Shown: piece after piece, positions 6,877 to 15,520 of the stretch
Layout: each line of letters starts with the position of its first letter
Position numbering within the stretch: position 1 is the stretch's first letter
Assembly: GCA_964401915.1 (NCBI GenBank)
Contig: CAYOAI010000001.1
Location: 26,412 to 90,411, forward strand
Length of the DNA: 64,000 nt
Direction of reading: 5' to 3'
Origin: CAZGZD01 sp964401915
GTDB taxonomy: Bacteria > Patescibacteriota > Microgenomatia > UBA1406 > GWC2-37-13
Translations under genes and position numbers: made by a program
The notes under the pieces: generated by a model
What the model saw: only the letters and a program-made list of their open reading frames with translations
Database searches by the model: none
What the model was told of the DNA's origin: nothing

Positions 6877-7929
6877 TTATGAAGCGATGAAGTCGCGAAG
6901 GTTCTCAGCCGTGATTTTGAAGCTTTGGTTCTGGCCGCTTTGCACGATCTTATATGCGGCTTTGCGCACCATTCCCTCCACAGCCCGCTCCAGTGAACGA
7001 ACTCCAGAGTCAAACCCCAAGGGGCGCACAATCTGTGGCCACACTGTATCGTCGATAATCAGGTGTTGTGGGGTAAGGCCTGCATCTTTCAAGTATTGCG
7101 GGACCAGGAAGTTCTTGCCTATTGTGATTTTTTCATCATCGTTGTAGGACGGCATCTGAATAATCTCAAGTCGGTCGAGCACGGCAGTTGATATGTTGTT
7201 GGTATTGTTGGCTGTTGCGATGAATAGGACTTGAGATAGATCAAAAGGATAATCGACAAAGTAGTCTGTGAAGTTCATATTCTGTTTGGGATCAAGAATC
7301 TCAAGCAAGACTCCCATGATCGAAGCTCTCGATTCTGGTGTAATTCGGTCGAGCTCATCCAGTAGGATGATTGGATTTCTGGATCCAGCACGTCTGAGTG
7401 CCTTGATGATCATGCCCGGCTCGGCCTCTGGAGTCGTCTTGGACTGGCCTCGAAGGTCGAGTGCAGATGATAAGCCTCCAAAAGGAATTCGGACATATTT
7501 GCGGTTGAGAGCTTCGGCAATAGACTTGACGATCGAGGTCTTACCTGTACCGGCAAGTCCGACAAAAAAGAGTGAGGGAGCGTGAAAAGACTCAGCCTTG
7601 AGATTCTGCTTTTGCAGGATAAGGATGGATAGGTACTCGAGAATCCTTCTTTTGATCTTATCAAGGCCAAAGTGAGTAGCATCCAGTATTTCTTTTGCGT
7701 GATTCACGTCGAGGGAGTCTTCAGTACGAGTTTCCCAGGGAAGCCCAGTGATCCAGTCAATATACTTCTCGACTATATCCAGCTGAGCAAGGTTGCCTCC
7801 GAACTTGAGAGTAAGATTGATCCGATCAACCTGCTCAAGTGCTCGTTCTTTGAGGTTAGCAGGCAAGGTAGCCGACTGCAACTTTTGCCTTAGTTTATCT
7901 ATTTCTGACAGGCTTTTTTGGTCATCCAT
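6877..7929 (-). CDS. Lon-type AAA+ ATPase lacking the protease domain
   Basis: A 350-residue protein that matches only the middle of Lon. Residues 1-95 are the helical pre-AAA segment (YIDWITGLPWETRTEDSLD, then HFGLDKIKRRILEYL). The AAA+ module follows: Walker A GLAGTGKTS near 125, Walker B ILLDELDRI near 193, sensor 1 ATANNTNN, and sensor 2 GVRSLERAVEGMVRKAA. It ends at the point where Lon continues into its S16 Ser-Lys protease. Both the N-terminal substrate domain and the protease are absent, and no remnant lies in the 77 bases downstream. It may work as an unfoldase or remodeller. It is divergent to groES, with 116 bases between them. Confidence 0.88.
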   Translation of the reverse strand: MDDQKSLSEIDKLRQKLQSATLPANLKERALEQVDRINLTLKFGGNLAQLDIVEKYIDWITGLPWETRTEDSLDVNHAKEILDATHFGLDKIKRRILEYLSILILQKQNLKAESFHAPSLFFVGLAGTGKTSIVKSIAEALNRKYVRIPFGGLSSALDLRGQSKTTPEAEPGMIIKALRRAGSRNPIILLDELDRITPESRASIMGVLLEILDPKQNMNFTDYFVDYPFDLSQVLFIATANNTNNISTAVLDRLEIIQMPSYNDDEKITIGKNFLVPQYLKDAGLTPQHLIIDDTVWPQIVRPLGFDSGVRSLERAVEGMVRKAAYKIVQSGQNQSFKITAENLRDFIAS

Positions 7930-7933
7930 GGCG

Positions 7934-7960
7934 TTAGCAGACTGATTATGTACTTGACAA
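7934..7960 (+). promoter_or_regulatory. Possible degenerate CIRCE (HrcA operator) before groES
   Basis: TTAGCAGAC, nine bases, then ACTTGACAA has the 9-9-9 layout of CIRCE. The left half has all six outer bases (TTAGCA); the right half has four of six. It overlaps the groES -35 box and shares the left arm with the better element before hrcA. Tentative. Confidence 0.35.
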
Positions 7961-7982
7961 AACTATTGAATTTTTATATGAT
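7954..7982 (+). promoter_or_regulatory. groESL sigma70 promoter
   Basis: TTGACA at 7954-7959, 17-base spacer, TATGAT at 7977-7982. This is the strongest match to the sigma70 consensus near groES. Transcription from it leaves a leader of about 57 bases that is A/T-rich and has no Shine-Dalgarno sequence. Confidence 0.8.
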
Positions 7983-8045
7983 AAATACTCTTACTTATCA
8001 ATTAGGTATTAATTTTCATTTTAAAAGTTTTATTACTAAATATCT

Positions 8046-8345
8046 ATGGCAAAAACTAAGACAGTAAAACCACTATTCGACAATGTCCTCATCAAGCCAC
8101 TTGAAGGCGAGACGCAAACTGCATCAGGCATTCTTCTTCCAGACTCAGCAAAAGAAAAACCTCAAGTAGGTGAGGTGATGGCTACAGGACCAGGTGCACG
8201 AGGTGAAGATGGCAAAGTTGTGCCTATGACGATCAAGGTTGGCCAGAATGTACTGTACAAGAAGTGGGGCGGAAATGAAGTCAAGGTAAACGGACAGGAC
8301 TGGCTTCTGGTTGAAGAGAAGGATATCATGGCAGTTGTTGAATAA
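8046..8345 (+). CDS. groES: Co-chaperonin GroES (Hsp10)
   Basis: A 99-residue GroES: LFDNVLIKPLEGETQTASGILLPDSAKEK carries the mobile loop that docks on GroEL, and the rest is the beta-barrel ending WLLVEEKDIMAVVE. It forms the heptameric lid of the GroEL cage in the cytoplasm. It is the first gene of groESL, with groEL 27 bases later. The leader before the ATG (TTACTAAATATCT) has no purine-rich ribosome-binding site, which is odd for a highly expressed gene. Confidence 0.97.
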   Translation: MAKTKTVKPLFDNVLIKPLEGETQTASGILLPDSAKEKPQVGEVMATGPGARGEDGKVVPMTIKVGQNVLYKKWGGNEVKVNGQDWLLVEEKDIMAVVE

Positions 8346-8372
8346 ATTAGAAATTATTTTTTTAAAAAATAT

Positions 8373-10028
8373 ATGGCAAAACAAATAGCATTCGCAGAAG
8401 ACGCACGAGCAAAGCTCGCACGAGGAGTAAATACATTAGCAAAAGCAGTGGTCACGACACTTGGTCCACGAGGCCGCAATGTGGCACTTGACCGCAAATG
8501 GGGCGCACCGACTGTCGTACACGATGGTGTGACTGTTGCCAAAGAGATAGAGCTTGAGGATCCCTTTGAGAATATGGGTGCTCAGCTCGTCAAAGAAGCA
8601 GCATCAAAGACCAATGATGTCGCAGGAGATGGTACCACTACATCAACCCTTCTGACTCAGTCAATTGTAAACTTGGGACTCAAAAATATCACCGCTGGAT
8701 CCAACCCTATGATCCTCAAAAGAGGAATCGAAAAAGCGGTTGAAGAGGTAATTATTCAGATTAAGAGCATGGCCAAGCAGATTCCGCTGAATGACAAGCA
8801 AGCGATTACACAGGTCGCCACAATTTCAGCCGGAGACGCTCATATCGGTTCAATTATTGCCGACGCAATAAGTAAAGTCGGTAAAGATGGAGTTGTCACA
8901 GTTGAGGAGGGCAAGGGTCTCCAGATGGAGATAGAGTACAAAGAAGGTATGGAATTTGACAAGGGATATGCATCTCCTTACTTTGTCACCGAGTCCGACA
9001 AGATGACGGCTGAGGTGGAGAGCCCATACATACTCATTACTGATAAGAAGATATCGGCTGTGTCCGATCTTCTGCCATTTTTGGAGAAAGTCGTAAAAGT
9101 CACCAAAAATGTTGTCATCATTGCCGATGAGGTAGATGGTGAGGCTTTGGCTACACTGGTCGTCAATAAGCTCCGTGGTACCTTCAACGCACTCGTTGTT
9201 AAGGCGCCAGGATTCGGTGATCGCCGAAAATCTATGCTTGAGGATATTGCAATTCTGACAGGTGGCACAGTCATCTCAGACGACCTTGGCAAGAAATTTG
9301 AGAATATCGAGCTTGACGAATGTGGTCGAGCCGACAAGGTATGGGCTGACAAAGAAACCACTCGAATTATCGGTGGAAAAGGCAAAGAAGCTGATATCAA
9401 CGCTCGAGTCGGACAGATTCGTCGAGAGATCGATGAGTCCACCTCTGAGTTTGATCGAGAGAAGCTTACCGAGCGGCTTGCAAAGCTTGCAGGTGGTGTC
9501 GCCGTCATCAATGTTGGTGCTGCGACTGAGGTCGAGATGAAAGAAAAGAAAGAGCGAGTCAATGACGCGGTTGCCGCGACCAAAGCTGCTCTTGAGGAAG
9601 GAATAGTGGCCGGAGGTGGAGTCACACTTCTTCAGGCACGCAAGACTCTTGAGAAGCTGAAGGGAACTTTGGCCCTTGATGAGGAAAAGACAGGTGTCGA
9701 CATTGTCTATAAAGCACTCGTTGAGCCTATGCGTATGGTTGCTCAAAATAGTGGGCTCGACGCCGGATGGGTAATTCGCAAAGTCGAGGACTCCAAAGAT
9801 CCAGACTACGGATTTGATGCCGTCACTCTTGAATTTGGACCTATGTATAAGCGAGGGATTGTAGATCCAGCAAAAGTAGTTCGCACAAGTCTTGAGAATG
9901 CAGCATCAGTCGCCGTCATGATTCTTACAACCGAGGCGCTTGTCACCGACCTTCCTGAAAAGAAAGATGAAGGTGGAGCTGGTGGAGGTATGCCAGGCGG
10001 AATGGGTGGTATGCCCGGCATGATGTAA
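8373..10028 (+). CDS. groEL: Chaperonin GroEL (Hsp60)
   Basis: A 551-residue chaperonin of normal length. VTTLGPRGRNV and the nucleotide site GDGTTTSTLL with the catalytic Asp are near residues 26 and 86. The apical domain has YFVTESDKM and APGFGDRRK, and GGGVTLLQ is in the equatorial domain. The C-terminus ends in the flexible Gly-Gly-Met tail. It folds proteins in an ATP-driven double ring with GroES. The 27-base gap after groES is almost pure A/T and has no Shine-Dalgarno sequence. A strong terminator follows. Confidence 0.98.
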   Translation: MAKQIAFAEDARAKLARGVNTLAKAVVTTLGPRGRNVALDRKWGAPTVVHDGVTVAKEIELEDPFENMGAQLVKEAASKTNDVAGDGTTTSTLLTQSIVNLGLKNITAGSNPMILKRGIEKAVEEVIIQIKSMAKQIPLNDKQAITQVATISAGDAHIGSIIADAISKVGKDGVVTVEEGKGLQMEIEYKEGMEFDKGYASPYFVTESDKMTAEVESPYILITDKKISAVSDLLPFLEKVVKVTKNVVIIADEVDGEALATLVVNKLRGTFNALVVKAPGFGDRRKSMLEDIAILTGGTVISDDLGKKFENIELDECGRADKVWADKETTRIIGGKGKEADINARVGQIRREIDESTSEFDREKLTERLAKLAGGVAVINVGAATEVEMKEKKERVNDAVAATKAALEEGIVAGGGVTLLQARKTLEKLKGTLALDEEKTGVDIVYKALVEPMRMVAQNSGLDAGWVIRKVEDSKDPDYGFDAVTLEFGPMYKRGIVDPAKVVRTSLENAASVAVMILTTEALVTDLPEKKDEGGAGGGMPGGMGGMPGMM

Positions 10029-10046
10029 ACCAATCAATTGAAAATC

Positions 10047-10073
10047 AAGCCCCGCCTTTTGGCGGGGTTTTTT
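10047..10073 (+). terminator. Rho-independent terminator after groEL
   Basis: CCCCGCC, loop TTTT, GGCGGGG, then six T residues. This is a perfect seven-pair GC stem 21 bases after the groEL stop. Confidence 0.92.
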
Positions 10074-10096
10074 GTTACGACTCCTTGATTTGATGA

Positions 10097-10102
10097 TATA
10101 AT
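10097..10102 (+). promoter_or_regulatory. -10 box of tRNA-Tyr
   Basis: A perfect TATAAT lies 16 bases before the tRNA-Tyr 5' end. The best -35 candidate is TTGTTA at 10072-10077, with a long 19-base spacer. Confidence 0.5.
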
Positions 10103-10118
10103 TAACACATTCAGTCAA

Positions 10119-10202
10119 CCAGGGATGGCGGAGTGGCCAATCGCATCAGACTGTAAATCTGACGGGCTTTGCCCTACGGGGGTTCGAATCCCTCTCCCTG
10201 GA
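10119..10202 (+). tRNA. tRNA-Tyr(GUA)
   Basis: An 84-base class II tRNA: acceptor CCAGGGA/TCCCTGG, anticodon stem TCAGA/TCTGA, loop CTGTAAA with anticodon GTA, a long variable arm (CGGGCTTTGCCCTA), and discriminator A. CCA is not encoded. Confidence 0.95.
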
Positions 10203-10250
10203 CAGACACGGTCAATAGAGTATGAGAGCCGATACTGTCAGTTGGATTTC

Positions 10251-10259
10251 TGGTAGAAT
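10251..10259 (+). promoter_or_regulatory. Extended -10 promoter, leaderless start
   Basis: TGG-TAGAAT, an extended -10, ends eight bases before the ATG at 10268. The -35 region is weak. Confidence 0.5.
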
Positions 10260-10267
10260 TCTTTTTG

Positions 10268-11356
10268 ATGACTGGCTTTTATCACAATAAGTGGATACAT
10301 ATTTTCTCACTCATCTTCTTGTACCTCTTGGTTATTTTTTTCTTCAAAAAAGAAGTAGTCCTCTATAAATTTGATCAAAAACTCATTCATCGGTATTTTC
10401 TCTCACAGGATATTACTCATGAAGTTCCAGGAATACGACAATTTCTTTCAGATGGAGATATATATACTGCAACCGGCTATCTTTACGCAAAAGGCGCAGA
10501 TCCAACAAGCTATAATTTTCAAGCTCCTCCCTTAATCAAGTATCTCTTTGGACTGTCCATACTTATTTTTGGAAGTCCCTATTATGTACAAATAATCTTT
10601 GGGGCAGTTCTTATAGCCATAGTCTATACATTGGGCGTCAAGATGTATAAGTCGTCCCTTGTACCACTTTTGGCATGTATTTTTTTAATCATTGATCCTG
10701 TTTTTTTGGAGGTATCTTCAAATGCTTTATTAGATTTGGGTCAAGCGGTCTTTTTGTTGTTATATTTTTATCTTGTATTTTTTCACAAGAAAAGATACGC
10801 TTTGCAAGGCATCGTGCTTGGTCTTTTGTGTGCTTCCAAATTTTGGGCTGGTCCACTTTTTTTTGTACTTTTGTTAGCTGCATATAACATTTACAAAAAG
10901 AACTTTGATCTTAAAAAATTTACACTCCACCTAATTATTGCGGCTGTAATTTTTTCACTCACATATATAAAAACATTTGTGAATAAAGGGTTTGAATTTA
11001 ATATAGTTTTTTTCCAATTGAAGATCTTAAAATTCTTAGTTATTCATGATATTCGTTCTTTTCCTTTTGCTTCTTTATTTCTTTTTCTAACTGGATATTA
11101 CCAAACATGGTGGGGAAGCAAATCCGTATCCCATGCTCAAATTTGGTCTATTTTCTGGCCGATTGGCTTGATGTTAAGCGCGAAAAGTATACTTGACGCT
11201 TTGATAAAGCGATTTGTAGATCTCAAGCTATTTGTCGGAATTATTCCAATAGCTTATATACTTTATCTTGGAGTACAGGCGCCTTTTGCACGGTATTTTA
11301 TCTTGATTCTTCCCTTTTTATATCTAAACTTATCGAAGAATCTCTTAAAGCGATGA
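10268..11356 (+). CDS. Polytopic PMT/GT39-like membrane protein
   Basis: A 362-residue protein with about ten hydrophobic helices. The first large loop after helix 1 contains EVPGIRQFLSDGDIYTATGYLYAKG and FQAPPLIKYLFG. The Asp and the Pro-Pro-Leu/Lys-Tyr pattern are typical of the first extracytoplasmic loop of PMT-family GT-C transferases. Substrate unknown. The frame also has a TTG codon just before the ATG; the ATG is preferred because an extended -10 lies eight bases upstream. The stop overlaps the next gene (ATGA), so both membrane proteins are co-translated. Confidence 0.65.
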   Translation: MTGFYHNKWIHIFSLIFLYLLVIFFFKKEVVLYKFDQKLIHRYFLSQDITHEVPGIRQFLSDGDIYTATGYLYAKGADPTSYNFQAPPLIKYLFGLSILIFGSPYYVQIIFGAVLIAIVYTLGVKMYKSSLVPLLACIFLIIDPVFLEVSSNALLDLGQAVFLLLYFYLVFFHKKRYALQGIVLGLLCASKFWAGPLFFVLLLAAYNIYKKNFDLKKFTLHLIIAAVIFSLTYIKTFVNKGFEFNIVFFQLKILKFLVIHDIRSFPFASLFLFLTGYYQTWWGSKSVSHAQIWSIFWPIGLMLSAKSILDALIKRFVDLKLFVGIIPIAYILYLGVQAPFARYFILILPFLYLNLSKNLLKR

Positions 11357-13008
11357 AAAAGTCGACTCTTTTTGTCTTTATTCTAACTGCTATTTTTTTT
11401 ATCTATTTTTCTTTGCCTTTTTTTCATCATGGATTCTTCCCAACAATGGATGATGTTCAGGTAGTCAGAATAGACCAGACACTCATTGAATTAAAAAGCG
11501 GCCAATTCCCTGTACGATACATTGATAGTTTTGGAAATAGGGGAGGGTACATGCTTTTTAATTATTATTCACCCCTTCCATATTATATTGGATCCGGATA
11601 TGAGCTTCTGGTTGAGCGACCGGTGAAAGCAACAAAAATGGTCTTTCTTACCGCCCTTCTCGTAGGTTCGCTGGGTATTTTTTTTCTTCTCAGAAGATAT
11701 ACAAATGCCATTACATCCTTTTTAAGCGTTTGCTTATTTCTTTCATCAGCGTATCTTGGATATGATATTTATCTTCGGGGAGCGTTGGCCGAGATATGGG
11801 GGGTGGTGTTTTTTCCATGGATTCTCTGGTCATTTCTTAGAGTAAAAGACAAGCCTACCATTGCCAATTGCATTATTACAGGGATTTTTTACGCCTTAGT
11901 AATTTTGTCACATATTGCTATCGCTTTCTTTTTTTCCTTTTTCCTTTTTTTTATGATATGTATTCCGCCTTACAAAAAAAAGAATATTGTGAATCTGGGC
12001 ATTTCGGTAGGAATAGGATTGCTTTTAAGTGCGTTCTTTTGGCTACCCCTCCTCATTGAGCAGAATTATATTGTCTATCAACATTCAGAATATGCCACTA
12101 AGCAATATCTTGTTGGTTTTTTGTCTTTTAATCAGCTTATTGGATTTCGGATAAACCCCACGCAATTACATGCAACGTTGGGGTTGGGATTATTTTTACT
12201 TACAATCGCCAGTGGCATATTCTTACTTTTTAAGAAAAAAAATCCCCATAAACCAATTTTTATTTATTTTTTTATTATATTTTTTTGTTCATTATTTTTT
12301 GTGCTTCCTATTACTAAGTTCATCTGGGACAAAGCTCAGCCGTTTCGCTATTTACAGTCACCATGGAGATTTCTGGCAATAAGTACGATTTATGCGATCT
12401 TCATATGCGGGATAGCTCTGTCTTTTATTAAAAGATGGTGGATTCAGACACTTATAGTAAGCGTGGTTGTAATCTATACTTTAATTTTTCAAACGGGATA
12501 TATGCGACCCTATGCCTATAATGATATACCCGAATATAAAGCTGAAGGGGTCTGTGGCACTACTACATGGAAAGATGAATATTTGCCCAAATGGGTAAGT
12601 AGATGTTTACCAAAAGAAGTAAGCGGTAGCCCATCATATCCTATTTTTTCACACACTGCATCCAAAATTACCGATGTATCTGTTGAAAAAAATGGACGTT
12701 TAATAACATTTGAGACAAGTGGGAAAGAAGGAGTGGTGACTATTGCTAAGTATTATTTTCCAAATTGGCATTTATTTATCGATGAGAAAAAAACTCTCAT
12801 ATATCCCTCGACTCAATATGGGCTTATTACTTTTACGGTACCCCGAGGTAGCCATAAGATAAGGTTGGTTATGGGCAGTACTTTTGCTCAAACCTTGGGG
12901 AATGCTCTTTCTCTTTGTGGCTTATTGTTTACTCTATATATTTCTTTCCAGCAAAGGAAGAAAATTTTGAATCCTTTGAGATATTTAAGTTCTTTCTTTA
13001 GGAAGTAG
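11353..13008 (+). CDS. Large integral membrane protein, GT-C/YfhO-like
   Basis: A 551-residue protein with about eleven hydrophobic segments and a C-terminal soluble region of roughly 120 residues. After helix 1, the loop GFFPTMDDVQVVRIDQTLIE has the adjacent acidic residues expected of a GT-C active site, and FNYYSPLPYYIG follows. This is the organisation of the PTPS-related/YfhO-like membrane proteins thought to act in surface glycan transfer. The C-terminal part (KYYFPNWHLFIDEKKT) resembles the beta domain of that group. It overlaps the previous PMT-like gene by four bases. Function is inferred from fold type only. Confidence 0.6.
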   Translation: MKKSTLFVFILTAIFFIYFSLPFFHHGFFPTMDDVQVVRIDQTLIELKSGQFPVRYIDSFGNRGGYMLFNYYSPLPYYIGSGYELLVERPVKATKMVFLTALLVGSLGIFFLLRRYTNAITSFLSVCLFLSSAYLGYDIYLRGALAEIWGVVFFPWILWSFLRVKDKPTIANCIITGIFYALVILSHIAIAFFFSFFLFFMICIPPYKKKNIVNLGISVGIGLLLSAFFWLPLLIEQNYIVYQHSEYATKQYLVGFLSFNQLIGFRINPTQLHATLGLGLFLLTIASGIFLLFKKKNPHKPIFIYFFIIFFCSLFFVLPITKFIWDKAQPFRYLQSPWRFLAISTIYAIFICGIALSFIKRWWIQTLIVSVVVIYTLIFQTGYMRPYAYNDIPEYKAEGVCGTTTWKDEYLPKWVSRCLPKEVSGSPSYPIFSHTASKITDVSVEKNGRLITFETSGKEGVVTIAKYYFPNWHLFIDEKKTLIYPSTQYGLITFTVPRGSHKIRLVMGSTFAQTLGNALSLCGLLFTLYISFQQRKKILNPLRYLSSFFRK

Positions 13009-13097
13009 TCAAGTCTATTGATATTCAAAATTTAGATAAGAAGTTCTAATGTTGTCCATCTTCATAGCCACTTCGGTACACTCCATATATTATCTTG

Positions 13098-13126
13098 TTG
13101 ACGGGAAGGCCGGACGGATATATACT
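13098..13126 (+). promoter_or_regulatory. Sigma70 promoter of the DUF378 gene
   Basis: TTGACG, 17-base spacer, TATACT. It lies 40 bases before the ATG at 13167. Unlike most genes here, the leader carries a strong Shine-Dalgarno run (AAGGGGGTG) about 11 bases before the ATG. Confidence 0.75.
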
Positions 13127-13166
13127 CAGGATAAGTTAAGAAAAAGAAGGGGGTGAATAAGAATTT

Positions 13167-13373
13167 ATGAAAGCATTACATATTGGAGCATTTTTGCTTA
13201 CAGTTGTTGGAGCATTGAATTGGGGATTAGTTGGTGCATTCAACACCAATCTAGTAGAAAAACTTTTGGGAGCAGGATCAACAGCTGAGCGCGTAGTCTA
13301 TATACTTGTTGGAGTATCAGCGCTCATTCTCGTTGTTAATCACAAAAAAGAGTGCACAGTCTGTGGAAAGTAA
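13167..13373 (+). CDS. DUF378 small membrane protein (YuzA-like)
   Basis: A 68-residue protein with two hydrophobic helices. The motif GALNWGLVGAFNTNLVEKLLG is the hallmark of DUF378, and the second helix is VYILVGVSALILVVNH. It ends in a short CTVCGK tail with two cysteines that could bind metal. Function unknown. It is a single-gene unit with its own -35/-10 promoter and a clear Shine-Dalgarno sequence, which makes it one of the few conventionally initiated genes here. Confidence 0.85.
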   Translation: MKALHIGAFLLTVVGALNWGLVGAFNTNLVEKLLGAGSTAERVVYILVGVSALILVVNHKKECTVCGK

Positions 13374-13463
13374 AAGCGGACTATAGAAATCCTCCCTCAC
13401 AAACTTTTTAGAAGTGATGATTTTTATTTGGAAATTAATACTTTTCACAAGCTTTCTTCACCA

Positions 13464-13493
13464 TTGATTCGTGTATGTATTTTCTGCTATTAT
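13464..13493 (+). promoter_or_regulatory. Leaderless promoter, TTGATT-18-TATTAT
   Basis: TTGATT at 13464-13469, 18-base spacer, TATTAT at 13488-13493, then exactly seven bases to the ATG at 13501. This decides the start of the next gene. Confidence 0.7.
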
Positions 13494-13500
13494 GAATCTT

Positions 13501-14568
13501 ATGACGCTGACTGAAGTATCTTACTACGCTCGCAAGTATATGCCTTTTGCAATACTTTCAGTTCTTGTAGTTCTCATTCTTTATTATAGTGTGAAGCTGA
13601 CTTTTATTTATATTGAAGCTCAAAAGCCTGTCGTGCTACCTCTGGACACATCGCTTGGCAAGATTATAGTTCCCCAGATATCAAAGTCGTCAAGCAGTGC
13701 CAATCTTAAGTTCAAGCTTGATACAGTAGAAGGTGAACCGGTGATTGCAACTGAGGCAGCTAAAGTATTTTTTATCCCAAAAAGCGTCCCGCGATTTGGC
13801 TATCTTGAAAAAATAGCGCTTGTGGCAAAGACACTTGGCTTTGAGATCTCAAATATCACTCGTCAACAGGAGGGGAATACTTTTAGCTTTCAGGGAGATA
13901 ATCAAAGTCTTAGCATAGATAATGCCACTTTCAACTTCACCTACGATTATGATTTTCAAAAAGATCAAAGCGTATTCACAGATGTGGTGACTCCACAAAA
14001 GTCAGATGCGGAGCGAGTCGCCACTGACTTCTTAAAGAATATTGGACGATATCCTGATGAGTTGGCACAGGGAAAGACAAATATAATCTTTATGAAATAT
14101 GATCCAGTCGAAAACAAAGTCACTCCTCTTCAAAATAGGACAGATGCAAATCTTGTGGAGGTTGATTTTTATCGCCCGGACATAGAAGGAGTGCCGGTCG
14201 TGACCCCTGGCTATTTTAATAGTCAGAATTATGTCATGATGGTATTTTATGGAGACAACGTAGAGAAGCCTCCAAAGATACTGCGTGCTCAGATCAAATT
14301 CTTTGATAAATCAAATGATCAGGTTGGATTTTACCCACTAAAAAGTGGCAAACAGGCCTATGAGGAGTTGGCGACCGGTAGTCCAAGTGCGCAGGTTGTT
14401 TCAAACAAAAGCACATCTGGCAAAATAACCATCAAAAAATTGTTCTTGGGGTATTTTGATCCGGAGATATACCAAGAATTTTTGCAGCCAGTATTTGTCT
14501 TTGTTGGGAGTGATGATTTTGTTGGATATGTTCCAGCTATCTCTTCTGAGTACGCAGTTCAGCCATAA
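13501..14568 (+). CDS. Hypothetical single-pass membrane-anchored protein
   Basis: A 355-residue protein I do not recognise. An N-terminal helix (PFAILSVLVVLILYYSVKL) anchors it, and the rest is a soluble, mostly beta-type domain facing outward, with repeated YxxxNxF-type strands and no cysteines. There is no known catalytic motif. The frame extends back to 13471, but the first codons lie inside the promoter, so the ATG at 13501, seven bases after a TATTAT box, is chosen. It ends 12 bases before the convergent carboxypeptidase stop. It could be a cell-surface structural or sensor protein of this lineage. Confidence 0.7.
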   Translation: MTLTEVSYYARKYMPFAILSVLVVLILYYSVKLTFIYIEAQKPVVLPLDTSLGKIIVPQISKSSSSANLKFKLDTVEGEPVIATEAAKVFFIPKSVPRFGYLEKIALVAKTLGFEISNITRQQEGNTFSFQGDNQSLSIDNATFNFTYDYDFQKDQSVFTDVVTPQKSDAERVATDFLKNIGRYPDELAQGKTNIIFMKYDPVENKVTPLQNRTDANLVEVDFYRPDIEGVPVVTPGYFNSQNYVMMVFYGDNVEKPPKILRAQIKFFDKSNDQVGFYPLKSGKQAYEELATGSPSAQVVSNKSTSGKITIKKLFLGYFDPEIYQEFLQPVFVFVGSDDFVGYVPAISSEYAVQP

Positions 14569-14580
14569 TAAAGTGGGTTA

Positions 14581-15492
14581 CTACGGTATTGTATTTTTGT
14601 AGATAACATTACTATTCAACCACTGGACAATGGTTGTGGTGTCTTTGAATCTATCTTCACTTTTTAGAACAACTATTATGTATGTGTTTGATCCCTGTTT
14701 GTAAAAACTTACAAGATTTTCTCCCGCCTCTTCCGTATATCCTGTTTTGAGGCCTCCTATTCCCTGAAGCTCACCGAGGAGCTGATTGACATTGCTTAGC
14801 TGATGAAAGTATTTAAATTCTGTGTCTGAGATTGATATATTTTTTATCGAGACAATCTTGGCTAAATACTTATCTTTAATAAGTGCTCGTGCTGCAAGTG
14901 CAAGGTCAAATGGGCTTGTGTGTTGGCCTGTTCGATCAAGCCCTGCGGGATTTTTAAAGGTGCTACTTGTCATCTTTAGATCGCTAGTTTTTTTATTCAT
15001 GAGGTTGATATATCGATCAAATCCATACTCATCGGCAAGCGCATATGCTCCGTCATTTCCTGAGTGGATAAGAGTGCCATAGAGGAGATATTCTGCTGAA
15101 ATTTTTTCACCTCGGACAAGTCCCATACTTTGTCCTTCTACACTGTCTCGCTTGACCGTGATTACTCGATCTGGGTCGTAGAGATCTCGGGCAACAAGCG
15201 CCGTGATTATTTTGGTCGTTGATGCAGGAAGAAAATACCCATGGGGGTTTTTTTCAAAAATTGGCGTGAAGGATGGTAAGTACACAACATATACGCCTTG
15301 TGCTGATACGGTTGGGTAATTCGCAAATCTTTTTATTGGATAGGACTTTATTGAGTGTGAGAGGGCAGGAGCCTTGTGCTCGGCGAAAACATCTCTATTG
15401 TTGGTGAATATAGAAAAATAATGAGTATCTCCAGGGTAAAAAGCAAAAAGGAGAGTATAAAAACAAAAAAAGATAATAAATCGAGTTTTCAT
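14581..15492 (-). CDS. D-alanyl-D-alanine carboxypeptidase (peptidase S11, PBP5-like)
   Basis: A 303-residue exported serine peptidase. An N-terminal hydrophobic signal anchor (FIIFFCFYTLLFAFY) precedes the catalytic motifs of the S11 family: SxxK in PASTTKIITAL near residue 90, SGN in HSGNDGAY, and KTG in GGLKTGYTEEAG. It trims D-Ala from peptidoglycan stem peptides outside the membrane. It lacks the extra C-terminal PBP5 beta domain. The ATG at 15492 is chosen over upstream TTG codons. It follows aspS by 28 bases on the same strand. Confidence 0.93.
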   Translation of the reverse strand: MKTRFIIFFCFYTLLFAFYPGDTHYFSIFTNNRDVFAEHKAPALSHSIKSYPIKRFANYPTVSAQGVYVVYLPSFTPIFEKNPHGYFLPASTTKIITALVARDLYDPDRVITVKRDSVEGQSMGLVRGEKISAEYLLYGTLIHSGNDGAYALADEYGFDRYINLMNKKTSDLKMTSSTFKNPAGLDRTGQHTSPFDLALAARALIKDKYLAKIVSIKNISISDTEFKYFHQLSNVNQLLGELQGIGGLKTGYTEEAGENLVSFYKQGSNTYIIVVLKSEDRFKDTTTIVQWLNSNVIYKNTIP

Positions 15493-15520
15493 AATCAACA
15501 ATTAAACTTTCCTAAAATAG

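Noticed and set aside
8978..9746. Long antisense frames inside groEL (215 and 156 codons)
   Set aside because: They are Ser/Thr-rich shadows produced by groEL codon bias, with no promoter and no family features.
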